Shown: positions 1 through 10,195, counted from the first letter of the stretch. The stretch: DNA of 64,000 bases from Ravibacter sp964562455 (GCA_964562455.1 CAZLTN010000002.1:62001-126000); one strand, 5' to 3'. Program-made: numbers and translations. Notes: generated by a model not told the origin, from the sequence alone.

Positions 1-267
1 TCCTATTCCGCCATCCGGTCGGTAGAAGGGATTCGCAATGCCGGGGTGTCGCTGAAGGCCTGGCCTGTACCGTCAGACGGGCGGATACAAATAGAGATGT
101 CGGGCGCCGTGCAGGATATGCTGCTCATCTACGACCTGAGCGGAAGGCTGATCAGGCAGCTTGACATCTCAGGCAATCGCGCCTACCCGGTAGAGGGGCT
201 GATGTCGGGGGTATACCTGCTTCGGCTGTCCGGACAGAAGGTAGGGACGAGGGTCATTGTGCGGTAG
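1..267 (+). CDS. C-terminal end of a secreted protein with a T9SS type A sorting domain (5' truncated by window)
   Basis: The reading frame is open from base 1, so the gene starts outside the window and about 88 codons are visible. The last ~75 residues have the layout of a type IX secretion C-terminal sorting domain: a PVPSDGRIQIEM stretch (compare the usual NPxxG start), then a YDLSGRLIRQL strand, then GVYLLRLSG and a short basic end (TRVIVR). Such domains send cargo through the outer membrane and are usually cleaved off. The cargo function cannot be told from this fragment. Its stop codon overlaps the stop end of the convergent L,D-transpeptidase gene by 14 bases. Confidence 0.8.
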   Translation, partial: SYSAIRSVEGIRNAGVSLKAWPVPSDGRIQIEMSGAVQDMLLIYDLSGRLIRQLDISGNRAYPVEGLMSGVYLLRLSGQKVGTRVIVR

Positions 268-1870
268 TTTTCGGCGGTGCAAAATACCGCTCCGCCATTT
301 TCCTGTCATGGCCGTAGACGTCGTTCCTGAAATTGAGCTTCCCGTCGCTTCCTACCCAGGCGGTAAAGTACCCGATAACGACCGGCACCTGCTCATGGGG
401 CTTTAACCGTACCGCCTGCTCTTTTCCTGCGTGCATAGCGGCTATGATTTTTTCGCTAGTCCAGGTGGAATCCTTGCGCAACAGGAATTCAGCCAGCCTC
501 TGAGGCTCGGAAACGCGTATGCAGCCATGGCTGAAGGCACGCTTTGTCTCGTCAAATAACTTTTTGGAAGGCGTATCATGGAGATAAATGTTATAGCTAT
601 TCGGAAAAAGGAACTTGACCAGGCCGAGGGAATTGCGAGGACCGGGCTTCTGCCGTACGGAAGACCCGTGCCATTCCATGTTGTTGCGCACCAGATAGTT
701 GGGATTTCTCTCCAGCGCCGGGCGGATTTCGTTTTTAAGGATACTGGCAGGCACATTCCAGTACGGGCTGAACACGATCTGGCTTACCACATCTGAGAAC
801 ACGACAGTATTGTGCGCTGCCGAGCCGACAACGACGTTCATCTCAAATGCAGGCCTTCCTTTTTCGTACACGTGCAGGCGAAATTCCGGAATATTGACGA
901 GCAGGTAGTCGGTATCCGGGCTTTCGGGCATCCAGCGTACGCGCTCCATATTGATCAGTATCTGCCTGATACGTTGCCGGGGAGGCACGCTGAGCTCCCG
1001 GAAAAAAGCTGCGTTCAACTGACCGTCCGCTGTCAGGCCGTAATGCGCCTGGAAATCCTTTACAGCGGCCGTCAATGCCGGTGTAACGGTGGCCAGGCTA
1101 TCTGCCTCTCCTTCGGCCCCGTAGCCCAGCAGCGTTAACCTTTTTCTCGTTTCCTTAATTATTTCATCCGAATCTCCTTCCTTATATACTTTCTTTCCGG
1201 GCGCCAGATCAATCCACTGTACTTCACTATCCAGCTCATAAAAGCGCATCAGGAAATTCTTCAGCCTGTTATACTGGGGATTCACCGGCTCGTATTCCTC
1301 GATCCGTCTTCCTTTATTGGCAACCAGCGAATCGAGGAACGGCACCAGGTCCAGCTTTTTCCGGGGAATAAACCATCCCAGGTCGTGGAGGCTTACGCGC
1401 CGGTCGCCCGAATAGGCGTAATATGCATAGCGAAAAAACTGGTAGGTAAGCAGAAGCTCCGTGTCCCGGATCAGGCTGTCACCGGGATTGATATCCGTTT
1501 TTGCAGCGAGCGAATCGATACGCGCTTCCAGCCCGGGAAGGTAAATAGAACTGTCTCCGGAATAATAAAGGTACTGGTTCTGCATATTGAGAAACGTACG
1601 CACATAATCAGCCATACCGGTCGGGAAAAACCAGGCGAATTGGTAGTTCCGGCTGTTGTAAAAGCTTCGCATGCGTACAGCAAGACTATCGTGCATTGAT
1701 CTGCTGTGCGTAAACCGGCTAAGGGCGGCCGAATCAAGAAACAGCTCACTGAAGGAGTTTTTGACCGTAATGGTCGTGTCCAGATCGGCTATCTTAAAAG
1801 CCGGCTTCTTCTTTTGCGTACAGCCCCATGCAAAAAAAGCTGCCAGGAAAAGTAAGCTCAGTATACGCAT
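254..1870 (-). CDS. L,D-transpeptidase (YcbB/YkuD-type), lipoprotein
   Basis: A 538-residue cell-wall enzyme predicted to make 3-3 peptidoglycan cross-links or attach proteins to peptide stems in the periplasm. The N-terminus is a lipoprotein signal ending in AFFAWGC. A scaffold region follows, then a peptidoglycan-binding-like helical segment (VKDFQAHYGLTADGQLN, about residue 280) and the YkuD catalytic domain, with the active-site motif SHGCIRVSEP about 95 residues before the end. The size and order fit the YcbB family of Bacteroidota. I chose the ATG at 1870: the frame stays open to 1969, but that extension only translates the repetitive tract upstream and would bury the signal peptide. 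It converges on the upstream secreted protein gene. Confidence 0.9.
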   Translation of the reverse strand: MRILSLLFLAAFFAWGCTQKKKPAFKIADLDTTITVKNSFSELFLDSAALSRFTHSRSMHDSLAVRMRSFYNSRNYQFAWFFPTGMADYVRTFLNMQNQYLYYSGDSSIYLPGLEARIDSLAAKTDINPGDSLIRDTELLLTYQFFRYAYYAYSGDRRVSLHDLGWFIPRKKLDLVPFLDSLVANKGRRIEEYEPVNPQYNRLKNFLMRFYELDSEVQWIDLAPGKKVYKEGDSDEIIKETRKRLTLLGYGAEGEADSLATVTPALTAAVKDFQAHYGLTADGQLNAAFFRELSVPPRQRIRQILINMERVRWMPESPDTDYLLVNIPEFRLHVYEKGRPAFEMNVVVGSAAHNTVVFSDVVSQIVFSPYWNVPASILKNEIRPALERNPNYLVRNNMEWHGSSVRQKPGPRNSLGLVKFLFPNSYNIYLHDTPSKKLFDETKRAFSHGCIRVSEPQRLAEFLLRKDSTWTSEKIIAAMHAGKEQAVRLKPHEQVPVVIGYFTAWVGSDGKLNFRNDVYGHDRKMAERYFAPPKTTAQ

Positions 1871-1872
1871 TA

Positions 1873-1985
1873 AGTTGAAAATTGAAAGTTGAGAGTTGAA
1901 AATTGAGAGTTGAAAATGGAAAGTTGAGAATGGAAAGTTAAGAGTGGAAAGATAACTTTCAACTTTCAACTCTCCACTTTCAACT
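1873..1985. repeat. Degenerate 7-base repeat tract (GTTGAAA/GTGGAAA type) with inverted end
   Basis: The tract consists of repeated 7-base variants of TTGAAAA, TTGAGAG and TGGAAAG. After about 80 bases it switches to the complementary form (CTTTCAACTTTCAAC), so the tract can fold back on itself. It lies between the divergent transpeptidase and ECF sigma genes. Similar short-period tracts are common between genes in Bacteroidota. No coding role is likely. Confidence 0.8.
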
Positions 1986-2109
1986 AAAAAACAAACGCTG
2001 CCGGGTAAAAACGAAGACCTTTAAACTTATATTAATAATTGTTTAATGAAAGATAGCATTGCCCAAATCGCGGGACTTAGTAAGTTTGGGTCCGAATCGT
2101 TTCCGCCCT

Positions 2110-2703
2110 ATGGACTTTCCGTCGTCAGATTTTCATTTATGGAACAGGTTCCGTGAAGGGGACAGCCAGGCATTTGGTCTCATCTACCGGATGCACATAA
2201 CCGAATTGCTGAGCTATGGCTATCGAATCACGTCAAACCGGCAGGTAATAAAAGACAGCATCCATGATCTGTTCCTCCATATCTGGCTGCATCGTGAAAA
2301 GCTTTCGGAAACGGATTCCATTAAATACTACCTGTTCCGTTCGCTCCGCAACCGGATCATACAGAATGCCCAGACACCGGCCGACCCGTCGCCTTTCGAC
2401 CCGGACTTCAGGATTGAAGAGCTTCTGGCAGAAACTTCCCGGGAGCAGGAGCTCATAGAGCAGGAAACCCGCTCCGGCCAGTTGTCACGGCTCAAACAAG
2501 CTATCGACAGGCTTCCGAAACGTCAGCAGGAAGCAATTCAGCTCCGGTATTTTCATTCCTTCAGCCTCGAAGAAATCTCGTCTGTCATGCGAATGAATAA
2601 CCAGTCAGTCCGCAACATCCTGCATCGTGCTATTTTGCATCTGAGAGATCATTTTGAAATTGCAGGAGGCCTTTTTCTTTCCATGATTAAAATTTTCGGA
2701 TAA
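2110..2703 (+). CDS. ECF RNA polymerase sigma factor (FecI-like)
   Basis: A 197-residue extracytoplasmic-function sigma factor. Region 2 is seen around FRSLRNRIIQNA and the preceding DSIHDLFLHIWLHREKL segment. Region 4 is a helix-turn-helix in the C-terminal third (LPKRQQEAIQLRYFHSFSLEEIS, then MNNQSVRNILHRAILHLR). The ATG at 2110 was chosen over a TTG at 2059, because the extra residues match nothing typical and TTG is a weak start. It is followed by a FecR-type anti-sigma factor and a SusC whose N-terminal STN domain can signal to it, so it most likely switches on the susC/susD unit when substrate binds at the outer membrane. Confidence 0.9.
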   Translation: MDFPSSDFHLWNRFREGDSQAFGLIYRMHITELLSYGYRITSNRQVIKDSIHDLFLHIWLHREKLSETDSIKYYLFRSLRNRIIQNAQTPADPSPFDPDFRIEELLAETSREQELIEQETRSGQLSRLKQAIDRLPKRQQEAIQLRYFHSFSLEEISSVMRMNNQSVRNILHRAILHLRDHFEIAGGLFLSMIKIFG

Positions 2704-2784
2704 AAAAAATAACTTTTTTTCTATCGGAGTGAGTACACAGGCGGTCCGCTTCCATTTAGGGGATAGAAGTTACCCTGGAAACAG

Positions 2785-3897
2785 ATGTTTGAAAAATACG
2801 CTTCCTATAGTTCTGAAGATTTCGTTCAGGATGAATACTTTGTCGGATGGGTGCAATCTCCCGGTCCGCAGAGTAATCAGTTCTGGAACGATTTCCAGGA
2901 AACTTTTCCCTATCAGCGCCCTGTAGTCCGTCGCGCCATACAAGTAGTGCAGAACCTTGCTACGGCGTCTCAGACCATTGTACCACAGGGAGATGCCGAA
3001 GAAATATGGGTTAATCTCCAGAACTCCATAGCCTCCGGAAAAAAATATCTTAAATGGTGGCAGCGCCCCTGGACAAAGGTTGCTGCGGCAGCGTTTGTCG
3101 CAATCGGCGCCGGCTACCTTTTTTTTGCTTCAGAAAACAGCAGCTCCGCCGGCTCTAGTCCGGCCATGTCCTTCTTTGCTTCCGACAGTCTCCATATCGC
3201 TTCGGGCCCGGAAATCAACGAGTTTACCAACACTACTCCGGTACCCGATGTTATTATATTGCCGGACAGCAGCCGTGTCACCTTGCAGCCGAACGGCACC
3301 ATCCGGTACAACAATAAGACATTTTCGGGCGCCACGCGAAATGTACAGCTTGTGGGAGAGGCCTTTTTCGAGGTGACAAGGGATACTGAAAGACCTTTCC
3401 TTGTATACTCCAACGGACTGATAACCAAAGTATTGGGCACCAGCTTCAACATTAAGGCCCGGAAAGGAAGCGATAACGTCACCGTAATTGTAAGAACCGG
3501 GAAAGTATCTGTTTTCACCCTTCCCAAAAATCCGAAAGAAGATCCCGAATCGCATGGGCTTATTTTACGCGCCAACCAGCAGGTGGACTACTCAAAAAAG
3601 ATCGAAAAGCTTACCAGGACCCTCGTACCCGAGCCTGTCCCCGTTCTTTCTACGGAAGAGATGCAGCAGTTTGCCTTTCAGAATGCGCCCGTTACCGATA
3701 TCTTTAAAGCTCTGGAAAAGGTGTACGATACAGAAATATTGTTTGATCAGGAATTACTTTCTGATTGCCGTCTGACAAGCACGCTGGATGAAGACGTAAG
3801 TCTTTTTGAAAAGCTGGACGTGCTTTGTGAAGCGATCGACGCTTCTTATAAGGTTGTAGATGCGCAAATTGTTATCAGCGGGAAGAAATGCCTGTAA
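2785..3897 (+). CDS. FecR-family anti-sigma factor
   Basis: A 370-residue inner-membrane regulator. The cytoplasmic N-terminal ~95 residues are followed by one membrane segment (VAAAAFVAIGAGYLFFA). Next comes the periplasmic FecR domain, with the typical LPDSSRVTLQPNGTIRYN and VQLVGEAFFEV stretches near residues 155-200 and VLGTSFNIKA just after. The C-terminal ~80 residues (FAFQNAPVTDIFKALEKVYD) match the DUF4974 module found in Bacteroidota FecR proteins. It should hold the preceding sigma factor inactive until the STN domain of the SusC protein touches it. An 81-base gap separates it from the sigma gene, in the same orientation. Confidence 0.93.
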   Translation: MFEKYASYSSEDFVQDEYFVGWVQSPGPQSNQFWNDFQETFPYQRPVVRRAIQVVQNLATASQTIVPQGDAEEIWVNLQNSIASGKKYLKWWQRPWTKVAAAAFVAIGAGYLFFASENSSSAGSSPAMSFFASDSLHIASGPEINEFTNTTPVPDVIILPDSSRVTLQPNGTIRYNNKTFSGATRNVQLVGEAFFEVTRDTERPFLVYSNGLITKVLGTSFNIKARKGSDNVTVIVRTGKVSVFTLPKNPKEDPESHGLILRANQQVDYSKKIEKLTRTLVPEPVPVLSTEEMQQFAFQNAPVTDIFKALEKVYDTEILFDQELLSDCRLTSTLDEDVSLFEKLDVLCEAIDASYKVVDAQIVISGKKCL

Positions 3898-4114
3898 AGG
3901 AGCAGCCCGTTCACCCGATAAACTCAATCCTAGTCAGAACTTAAACCTAAATCAACTGCCGATGATCTAAACGAACTACTTAATTATAATGAAACCGGGA
4001 ACGGTTGCAGCGTTTCCCGGCTTCGTCCCTCCTCTTGTTAACGTATAATTATATCCGTCAAAAAGGTAAAGGGGTAATTATTGCTTTTGCTGAAAACAAA
4101 AACTTATCAAATTA

Positions 4115-7100
4115 ATGAAAAAAGACCCAGATTTTCAAAAAATCTTATGTAGCTTCATGAGAATATCACTGATTCAGGCTCTCATTGTTACAACTCTTGC
4201 CGGAGTTTCTATGGCGCGAGATGTAGATGCTCAGGATTTACTGAACAGAAAAATCAACCTCCACCTGGAAAGCCGGAAAATCACTGAAATTCTGACCAAT
4301 ATTGAAAATCAGGCCAATGTAAGGTTTACTTACCAGACTCAGATTCTTCCGAATGATCAGTTGTTTTCTGTCAGGTTTAATGACAAGGCGCTTTCCGAAG
4401 TAATGGACAATCTGCTTATTCCGCTCAGCCTGAAATATAAAATCATCGGGCATCAGATTGTGCTGACAAAAGATGTATCGCCAGGTACGTCGACCTCAGG
4501 AACCACTCAGAAGGAAGTCTCTGTGACTTATCCGCCGGATATTCAACTATCTGGAAAAGTGCTGGATGAAAAGGGAGAAGGGTTGCCGGGGGTCAATATC
4601 CTGATCAAGGGTACCCAGCGCGGAACATCGACTGGCGTCGACGGAAATTTCTTCATTACAGTCCCAAATGAGAGTGCAATCCTTATTTTTTCCTTTGTGG
4701 GGTATATTACACGGGAAGAGGTTGTTGGTAAGAGAACAAGCCTGTCCGTTGTGCTGTCGGAAGATGAAAAGGCGCTGGAAGAGGTTATCGTGGTCGGTTA
4801 CGGCTCGCAGCGGAAAGAAAATCTTACCGGCGCCGTTTCGACGGTATCGGCCAAGGATATCGAAAACAGGCCCGTAGCAAACGCCGCTCTGGCGTTGCAG
4901 GGCTTATCGCCGGGACTTACCGTGACGCGTTCTACCGGGCAACCCGGTGACGAGGGCGTGGATATGCAGATACGCGGAGCCAGCTCAGCCAATGGTAATG
5001 TGGCACCGCTGCTCGTAATAGACGGCGTGACAGCCCCGGGCACTTCGCTTAACACCCTGAACCCTAACGACATAGAGACCATCAGTGTATTGAAAGACGC
5101 CGCAGCCGCAGCCATTTACGGAGCCCAGGCCGCCGGTGGTGTAATCCTGGTAACCACAAAAAAGGGGAAACGCGGTAAAACTATTTTCGAATACTCTTTA
5201 TTGGGCGGGGCCGACTGGGCGATCAATGTCCCCGAAAAGATGCCCGTTTGGGAAGAGTCTGAATACAACAACATAGCCCGCGTCAACTCCGGCTCGGCAC
5301 CCACCTACTCGGAGGAGGCCATCCGGTTTCTGAAAGACGGTTCCATGCAATACCGTATCAACCCGGGCGATACTAATCAATATCAATATTTTAATACGAT
5401 ACCACTGACCGACCAGCTCCTAAGGAAACGCACCTGGATGCAAACACATAATATTTCTGCAAGAGGCGGGACCGACAAGCTGAATTTTATGCTGTCGTTC
5501 GGCTATTATGACAAGCAGGGGATTTTCAAGGTGGGGCCGGATCAGAACAAAAGATACAATACCCGGCTCAACATCGGTACTCAGCTTACAAAGCACCTCT
5601 CTATAGACGCAAGAATTGCTTATACGCTTCAAAAGCAGGAAGCTCCGAATGAAAGTACCAACGGAAACGGGCTGTTGTTGTTTGAACTCTACCGCAACCG
5701 GGGAGACAGACCGTATCTGACTCCGGATGGAAAGTTTAACGCCCTGGGCAATAGAGTATATGCCAGCGTTGCCGCAGGAGGGTTTAACAATATCGACCGG
5801 AATATTTTCGACGGCGTGTTTACTGCAAAACTGGAAAACCTGGTAAAAGGGCTCAGTCTCAGGGGAGTGTACAGCAAGCAGTTTCGCCAGTCTGACCGCG
5901 CTGCATTCAAAAGAACTGTCGAGATGTGGCACCGTACCTATGTAGGCAGTCTCTTAAACACCCCTAATTCCTACATACTTTACAAGGACGTTGCCCAAAG
6001 CACAAATGCCCAGTTTCTGGCTGACTACGATCTTACGATTGCCCGGAAAAACCGCATCCACCTGCTTTTCGGGTACCAATGGGAGGACTACCGGAATGAA
6101 TCCATGTCGGCAGGGGTAAGTTCTCTGATCAACAACGATCTCCCTGCTCTCGGCCTGGGAGACGCCACATCGCGTACCAATAGCCAGGGAGTTTCTACCT
6201 ATGCGTTTCAATCGTATTTCGGAAGACTCAATTACAGTTTCGATGACAGGTACCTGCTGGAAGCCACCTTGCGGATGGACGAAAGTTCGCGGCTTGCTCC
6301 CGGGCGCCGGCTCAAGGCTTTCCCGTCGGTTTCGGCAGGATGGAACCTGCACCGTGAAAAATGGTTTGCCGCCCCGGTAATTTCAGAATTGAAGCTGAGA
6401 ACATCGTGGGGGCGGCTCGGCGCTGCTTCGGGCATAGGCCTTTACGACTACCTGGCGTTGATCAACCAGGGAATCAACCTGGTAATGGGAGCGCCGGAAG
6501 TTCGTACCTCCTATTTTTCCCAGACTGTGGTACCTTCTTCCCGGCTATCCTGGGAGACTATCGAAACCAACAACTTCGGACTGGATCTCGGATTGTGGAA
6601 AAACAGGATCCAGATAAGCGGGGACTACTATATCAAATATAACCGCAACATGTTGACAGCCATGCAATTGCCTTCCACATTCGGGGTAGGAACCCCGAGG
6701 GTAAACAACGGTGAGCTGAAGTCGTGGGGATGGGAAACTGAATTTAAGTACCGGGATCGGACGGAGGGCGGTTTCTCTTACTCGGTAGCGCTGAATGTGT
6801 CGGACAATCAGAACAGGCTTATTAATTTTTCAGGCCGGAAACTGATAAGCGCCGGCACAGTGGCGACACTGGAAGGCTACCCGATCAATACGTTGTGGGG
6901 CTACAGAACCAATGGCTACTTTGCGACCAAAGACGAAGTTGCCGAATCGGCGTTCCAGGATAGCCGCGCTTCCGCGGGCGACGTCCGTTATGTGGATATC
7001 AACGGTGACAACAGGATTTCAGCAGGCTCGGGTAATCTCGACGATCACGGCGACCTGGTCTATCTGGGCACCGCCCAGCCCAGGCTGCTTTTCGGGATAA

Positions 7101-7561
7101 ATGCGAGCCTCGAATGGAAGGGGATAGACTTTACAGTATTTTTCCAGGGTGTGGGAAAAAGGAATTTCCTGCCGACGCCGCAATCGCTCGACCCTTCCCT
7201 GGCAAGTTACTATCGCCCGCTTGCCATCCACAGGGATTACTGGACCCCCGAAAACCCGGATGCCGCATTCCCCCGACCCTTTGTCAATGCTTCGCATAAC
7301 TTCCTGCCTTCGGACAAATGGATACTCAATGGGCAATATGTACGAATGAAAAACCTCCAGGTCGGGTACACTGTCCCGGCGAGAATGCTGACCAAGGTGA
7401 AAGTCAACAGGCTGCGGGTTTATTTCAGCGGCCAGGACCTGGTTACTTTCTCTACTTTGAAGAAGTTCAAAAAGTACTATGATCCTGAGCAGCGGAACGG
7501 CGTTGCAGCCGACTATCCCTTCTTCGGTACTGCCGCCGTCGGCCTGAACCTGACTTTTTAA
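4115..7561 (+). CDS. SusC/RagA-family TonB-linked outer membrane transporter with STN domain
   Basis: A 1148-residue TonB-dependent outer-membrane transporter. Order: signal peptide ending near VSMARDVDAQ; STN domain (about 45-120), the part that signals to FecR; a carboxypeptidase-D-like domain (about 145-235, with GLPGVNILIKGTQRGTSTG); the TonB-box/plug region (VIVVGYGSQRKENLTGAVS, then LVIDGV and AAAAIYGAQAAGGVILVTTK); then the beta-barrel to a C-terminal strand ending in LNLTF. The substrate is unknown. With SusD directly downstream it should form a lidded import complex. Length and order are normal for the family. The STN domain ties it to the upstream sigma/FecR pair. Confidence 0.96.
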   Translation: MKKDPDFQKILCSFMRISLIQALIVTTLAGVSMARDVDAQDLLNRKINLHLESRKITEILTNIENQANVRFTYQTQILPNDQLFSVRFNDKALSEVMDNLLIPLSLKYKIIGHQIVLTKDVSPGTSTSGTTQKEVSVTYPPDIQLSGKVLDEKGEGLPGVNILIKGTQRGTSTGVDGNFFITVPNESAILIFSFVGYITREEVVGKRTSLSVVLSEDEKALEEVIVVGYGSQRKENLTGAVSTVSAKDIENRPVANAALALQGLSPGLTVTRSTGQPGDEGVDMQIRGASSANGNVAPLLVIDGVTAPGTSLNTLNPNDIETISVLKDAAAAAIYGAQAAGGVILVTTKKGKRGKTIFEYSLLGGADWAINVPEKMPVWEESEYNNIARVNSGSAPTYSEEAIRFLKDGSMQYRINPGDTNQYQYFNTIPLTDQLLRKRTWMQTHNISARGGTDKLNFMLSFGYYDKQGIFKVGPDQNKRYNTRLNIGTQLTKHLSIDARIAYTLQKQEAPNESTNGNGLLLFELYRNRGDRPYLTPDGKFNALGNRVYASVAAGGFNNIDRNIFDGVFTAKLENLVKGLSLRGVYSKQFRQSDRAAFKRTVEMWHRTYVGSLLNTPNSYILYKDVAQSTNAQFLADYDLTIARKNRIHLLFGYQWEDYRNESMSAGVSSLINNDLPALGLGDATSRTNSQGVSTYAFQSYFGRLNYSFDDRYLLEATLRMDESSRLAPGRRLKAFPSVSAGWNLHREKWFAAPVISELKLRTSWGRLGAASGIGLYDYLALINQGINLVMGAPEVRTSYFSQTVVPSSRLSWETIETNNFGLDLGLWKNRIQISGDYYIKYNRNMLTAMQLPSTFGVGTPRVNNGELKSWGWETEFKYRDRTEGGFSYSVALNVSDNQNRLINFSGRKLISAGTVATLEGYPINTLWGYRTNGYFATKDEVAESAFQDSRASAGDVRYVDINGDNRISAGSGNLDDHGDLVYLGTAQPRLLFGINASLEWKGIDFTVFFQGVGKRNFLPTPQSLDPSLASYYRPLAIHRDYWTPENPDAAFPRPFVNASHNFLPSDKWILNGQYVRMKNLQVGYTVPARMLTKVKVNRLRVYFSGQDLVTFSTLKKFKKYYDPEQRNGVAADYPFFGTAAVGLNLTF

Positions 7562-7595
7562 TTGTGGTTATCGTCCCAATAAACTCATTACAGAA

Positions 7596-9197
7596 GTGAA
7601 AGCATATAGATTTTTATTAATAGCGCTCAGTCTCACAATCATAACAGCATGTGATGTGGAACGAATCCCGGAAACGCAGATCACCGATCCTTCTTTCTGG
7701 AAAACTGAAGCCGACCTGCGGTCTGCAGCCAACTACCTTTACACTTTCCTGCCCGGATTCGGAGAAGAAGAGTGCTGGTCGGACAATACTTACGGACAAC
7801 AGGCCGATCCGGTCAGCGACGGCACACAGCTACCGCCAAATACTTCTACCCACTTTTCAGCGCCCTACAGCTGGATAAGAGCGGCCAACAATATCATAGA
7901 GAAATCTGAGCTGGTCGACGCTACGCAAGCAATCAGGGACCGCTACCTGGCTGAAGCGAGATTTTTCCGCGCGTTCGCTTATTTCCAGTTGGTACAGAAA
8001 TACGGAGGCGTACCCCTGATCACTAAAACACTTACGGAAGTTTCACCGGAGCTGAACGAACCCGCAAAGCCCCGTGAAGAAGTGATCAGCCAGATTTACC
8101 AGGACCTGGACTTTGCCATTTCAAAATTACCCAGACCATCTGCTCTTGGCACATCTTACGGAAGAGTAACTGATATCGCCGCGCTCGCTTTGAAAGCCAG
8201 GGTTGCTTTGTTCGAAGGGACAAGATCTAAATTTCATAAATACGGAGACCCGGCCTTTCACCTCAATCTCGCCGTAGCAGCTTCCAAAGCAGTTATCGAT
8301 GCGGGAGAAAACAGTTTGTTCGCCAACTACGGCAATTTGTTCCAGTACGAAGGTGAAGGACCTCAAAACAAGGAAAATATTCTCGTAAAACAGTATGGCA
8401 TAACCGTCGGAAATGTAGTCCTCAGCCATAACTATTCCGCTACTCAGCTTTTTTCAGGAAGAATCAACCCGACTAAAAGCCTCGTGGACAGCTACCTTAT
8501 GAAAGACGGCCTTCCGATCGAAAAGTCGCCGCTCTACGTGAAGCCGGACACTTCCATAGCCGTTTTCGACAACAGGGATTTACGGCTGCATGCCAGCGTG
8601 TTCAGAAGGGGGGATCCTTACGAAAAAACAACACGGTATGGCTCTCCCCCGCTTCAGTTTCACAAAACAGGCTTCGGCCCGAAGAAATACTGGAATGCCG
8701 ACGACTACATAACCCGACAGGCTATGATCGACTGGGTCATTATAAGATATGCGGAAGTCCTGCTGACCTATGCGGAAGCCAAATTTGAAACAGGAGAAAG
8801 TATATCGGATAACGACCTCGATTTATCCCTGAACCTGCTACGCAAAAGGGCCGATATCGCACCTCTTTCAAATGCACTTGTTACGGCAAATGGTTTAAAT
8901 ATGAGAGAAGAGATCCGAAGGGAGCGTCGCGTAGAGCTGGCCCAGGAGAACCATCGCTACTGGGATTTACTCCGTTGGAAAACGGCTGAGATCGAGCTTC
9001 CAAAAGCGGTATTAGGCAATTACTATTTTCGGGAGTTTGGGTTGGAGAATATTCCTGTCAATATAAGCCAGGACGGTTATATAGTTGTGCAGGAAGCCTC
9101 TTTTCGTAGATTTGATCCTGAAAAAGATTACTTGTGGCCTTTCCCTGTAAACGAACTCGGCCTGAATTCTGCATTGAAACAAAATCCCAAATGGTAG
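7596..9197 (+). CDS. SusD/RagB-family nutrient-binding outer-membrane lipoprotein
   Basis: A 533-residue surface lipoprotein that should bind the substrate and form the lid over the SusC barrel. The signal peptide ends in a lipobox at TIITAC (Cys at about 19). SusD features are the early TPR-like helices (YLAEARFFRAFAYFQLVQKYG, one of the best-conserved SusD stretches), VIIRYAEVLLTYAEA in the second half, and a C-terminal segment LWPFPVNELGLNSALKQNP. The start is a GTG, 34 bases after the susC stop, and gives a correct lipoprotein signal. No other start fits. Confidence 0.95.
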   Translation: MKAYRFLLIALSLTIITACDVERIPETQITDPSFWKTEADLRSAANYLYTFLPGFGEEECWSDNTYGQQADPVSDGTQLPPNTSTHFSAPYSWIRAANNIIEKSELVDATQAIRDRYLAEARFFRAFAYFQLVQKYGGVPLITKTLTEVSPELNEPAKPREEVISQIYQDLDFAISKLPRPSALGTSYGRVTDIAALALKARVALFEGTRSKFHKYGDPAFHLNLAVAASKAVIDAGENSLFANYGNLFQYEGEGPQNKENILVKQYGITVGNVVLSHNYSATQLFSGRINPTKSLVDSYLMKDGLPIEKSPLYVKPDTSIAVFDNRDLRLHASVFRRGDPYEKTTRYGSPPLQFHKTGFGPKKYWNADDYITRQAMIDWVIIRYAEVLLTYAEAKFETGESISDNDLDLSLNLLRKRADIAPLSNALVTANGLNMREEIRRERRVELAQENHRYWDLLRWKTAEIELPKAVLGNYYFREFGLENIPVNISQDGYIVVQEASFRRFDPEKDYLWPFPVNELGLNSALKQNPKW

Positions 9198-9214
9198 GCC
9201 TACCCCGCAATAAA

Positions 9215-10195
9215 ATGAAAAAGAAAGTCCTTTTGGCATCCACTCTGTTAGCATTCTTCACCTCGTTACCCTTCTCTTCTCATGCCCAGAGATTCACGCT
9301 GCCCGTATTCCCGGATACGCAGACCGAAGTAACCGCCAACCATGAAATGTTCTACAGCCGTATTCAATGGCTTGTCGACAAAAAGGATTCTCTCAATATG
9401 CCTATGCTCCTGCACGTGGGAGATGTGGTGAACTTCGACAATTACGGCCAGTGGGAAGTCGCCAGCAAAGGGTTTGACGTACTGGACAAACACCGCATAC
9501 CGTATGCGATCGCACTGGGCAATCATGATACCGAAGCCGTGGGCTTCCTGAGCGGAAGCGCAGCGCCGGGCAATGTAAACCAGAACCTGAGGAAGACTTA
9601 TAAGTTTAACTCCTATTTCCCCGTGAGCCGCTTTACGCACCAGCGTGGCCGGTATGAGGAGGGAAAAAGCGACAATGCCTATTACACTTTCAGGGTCGGC
9701 GATACTAATTGGCTGGTTATGGTGCTGGAATTTTGCCCGCGTATGGGGCCTATCAACTGGGCTAACGACATTATCAGGGAATATTTTAACTACAATGTCA
9801 TCATACTCACACACTATCACCTGACGCCACGGGGAGAAATCGCCGACCGGAACGCCGGCTACGGTGATTTCAGCCCGCAGGTAGTGTTCGGCCATCTCGT
9901 CAAAAAACATCCGAACATCAGGTTTGTGCTCAGCGGTCATGTAATGAGCTCGGCTTTGAAGGTCGATGACGGAGAAGCTGGAAATAAAGTATACCAGATA
10001 CTTCAGAATTACCAGAACGACGACCTGGGCGGCGGCTATATCCGCCTGCTCGACTTTGATATCGACAAGGGTACCGTAGCAGCCTCGATGTATTCACCCT
10101 ATTACCGGAAAACCAAAGAAGACAGCTCGAAGTTTGTCCTGGAAGGAGTCGACTTTATTAAACAGAGTGAGGAGCGGGCGAAGAAAAAGCCGTAA
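9215..10195 (+). CDS. Exported calcineurin-like metallophosphoesterase
   Basis: A 326-residue exported phosphoesterase. The signal peptide ends at SSHA before QRF. Metal-binding motifs run in the usual order: PDTQ (Gln in place of the His in the classical DxH, as in one branch of the family), LLHVGDVVN, ALGNHDTEA, ILTHYHL and a final SGHVM. It may cleave phosphomono- or diesters in the periplasm or at the surface. The ATG at 9215 was preferred over the earlier frame start at 9134, which lies inside susD and would bury the signal peptide. It follows susD by 17 bases, so it is probably cotranscribed with susC/susD. Confidence 0.88.
   Translation: MKKKVLLASTLLAFFTSLPFSSHAQRFTLPVFPDTQTEVTANHEMFYSRIQWLVDKKDSLNMPMLLHVGDVVNFDNYGQWEVASKGFDVLDKHRIPYAIALGNHDTEAVGFLSGSAAPGNVNQNLRKTYKFNSYFPVSRFTHQRGRYEEGKSDNAYYTFRVGDTNWLVMVLEFCPRMGPINWANDIIREYFNYNVIILTHYHLTPRGEIADRNAGYGDFSPQVVFGHLVKKHPNIRFVLSGHVMSSALKVDDGEAGNKVYQILQNYQNDDLGGGYIRLLDFDIDKGTVAASMYSPYYRKTKEDSSKFVLEGVDFIKQSEERAKKKP

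Noticed and set aside
1871..1969. N-terminal extension of the L,D-transpeptidase
   Set aside because: It translates the 7-base repeat tract and would hide a perfect lipoprotein signal starting at 1870.
2059..2109. TTG start for the first ECF sigma factor
   Set aside because: The extra 17 residues resemble nothing in the family, and an ATG is available at 2110.
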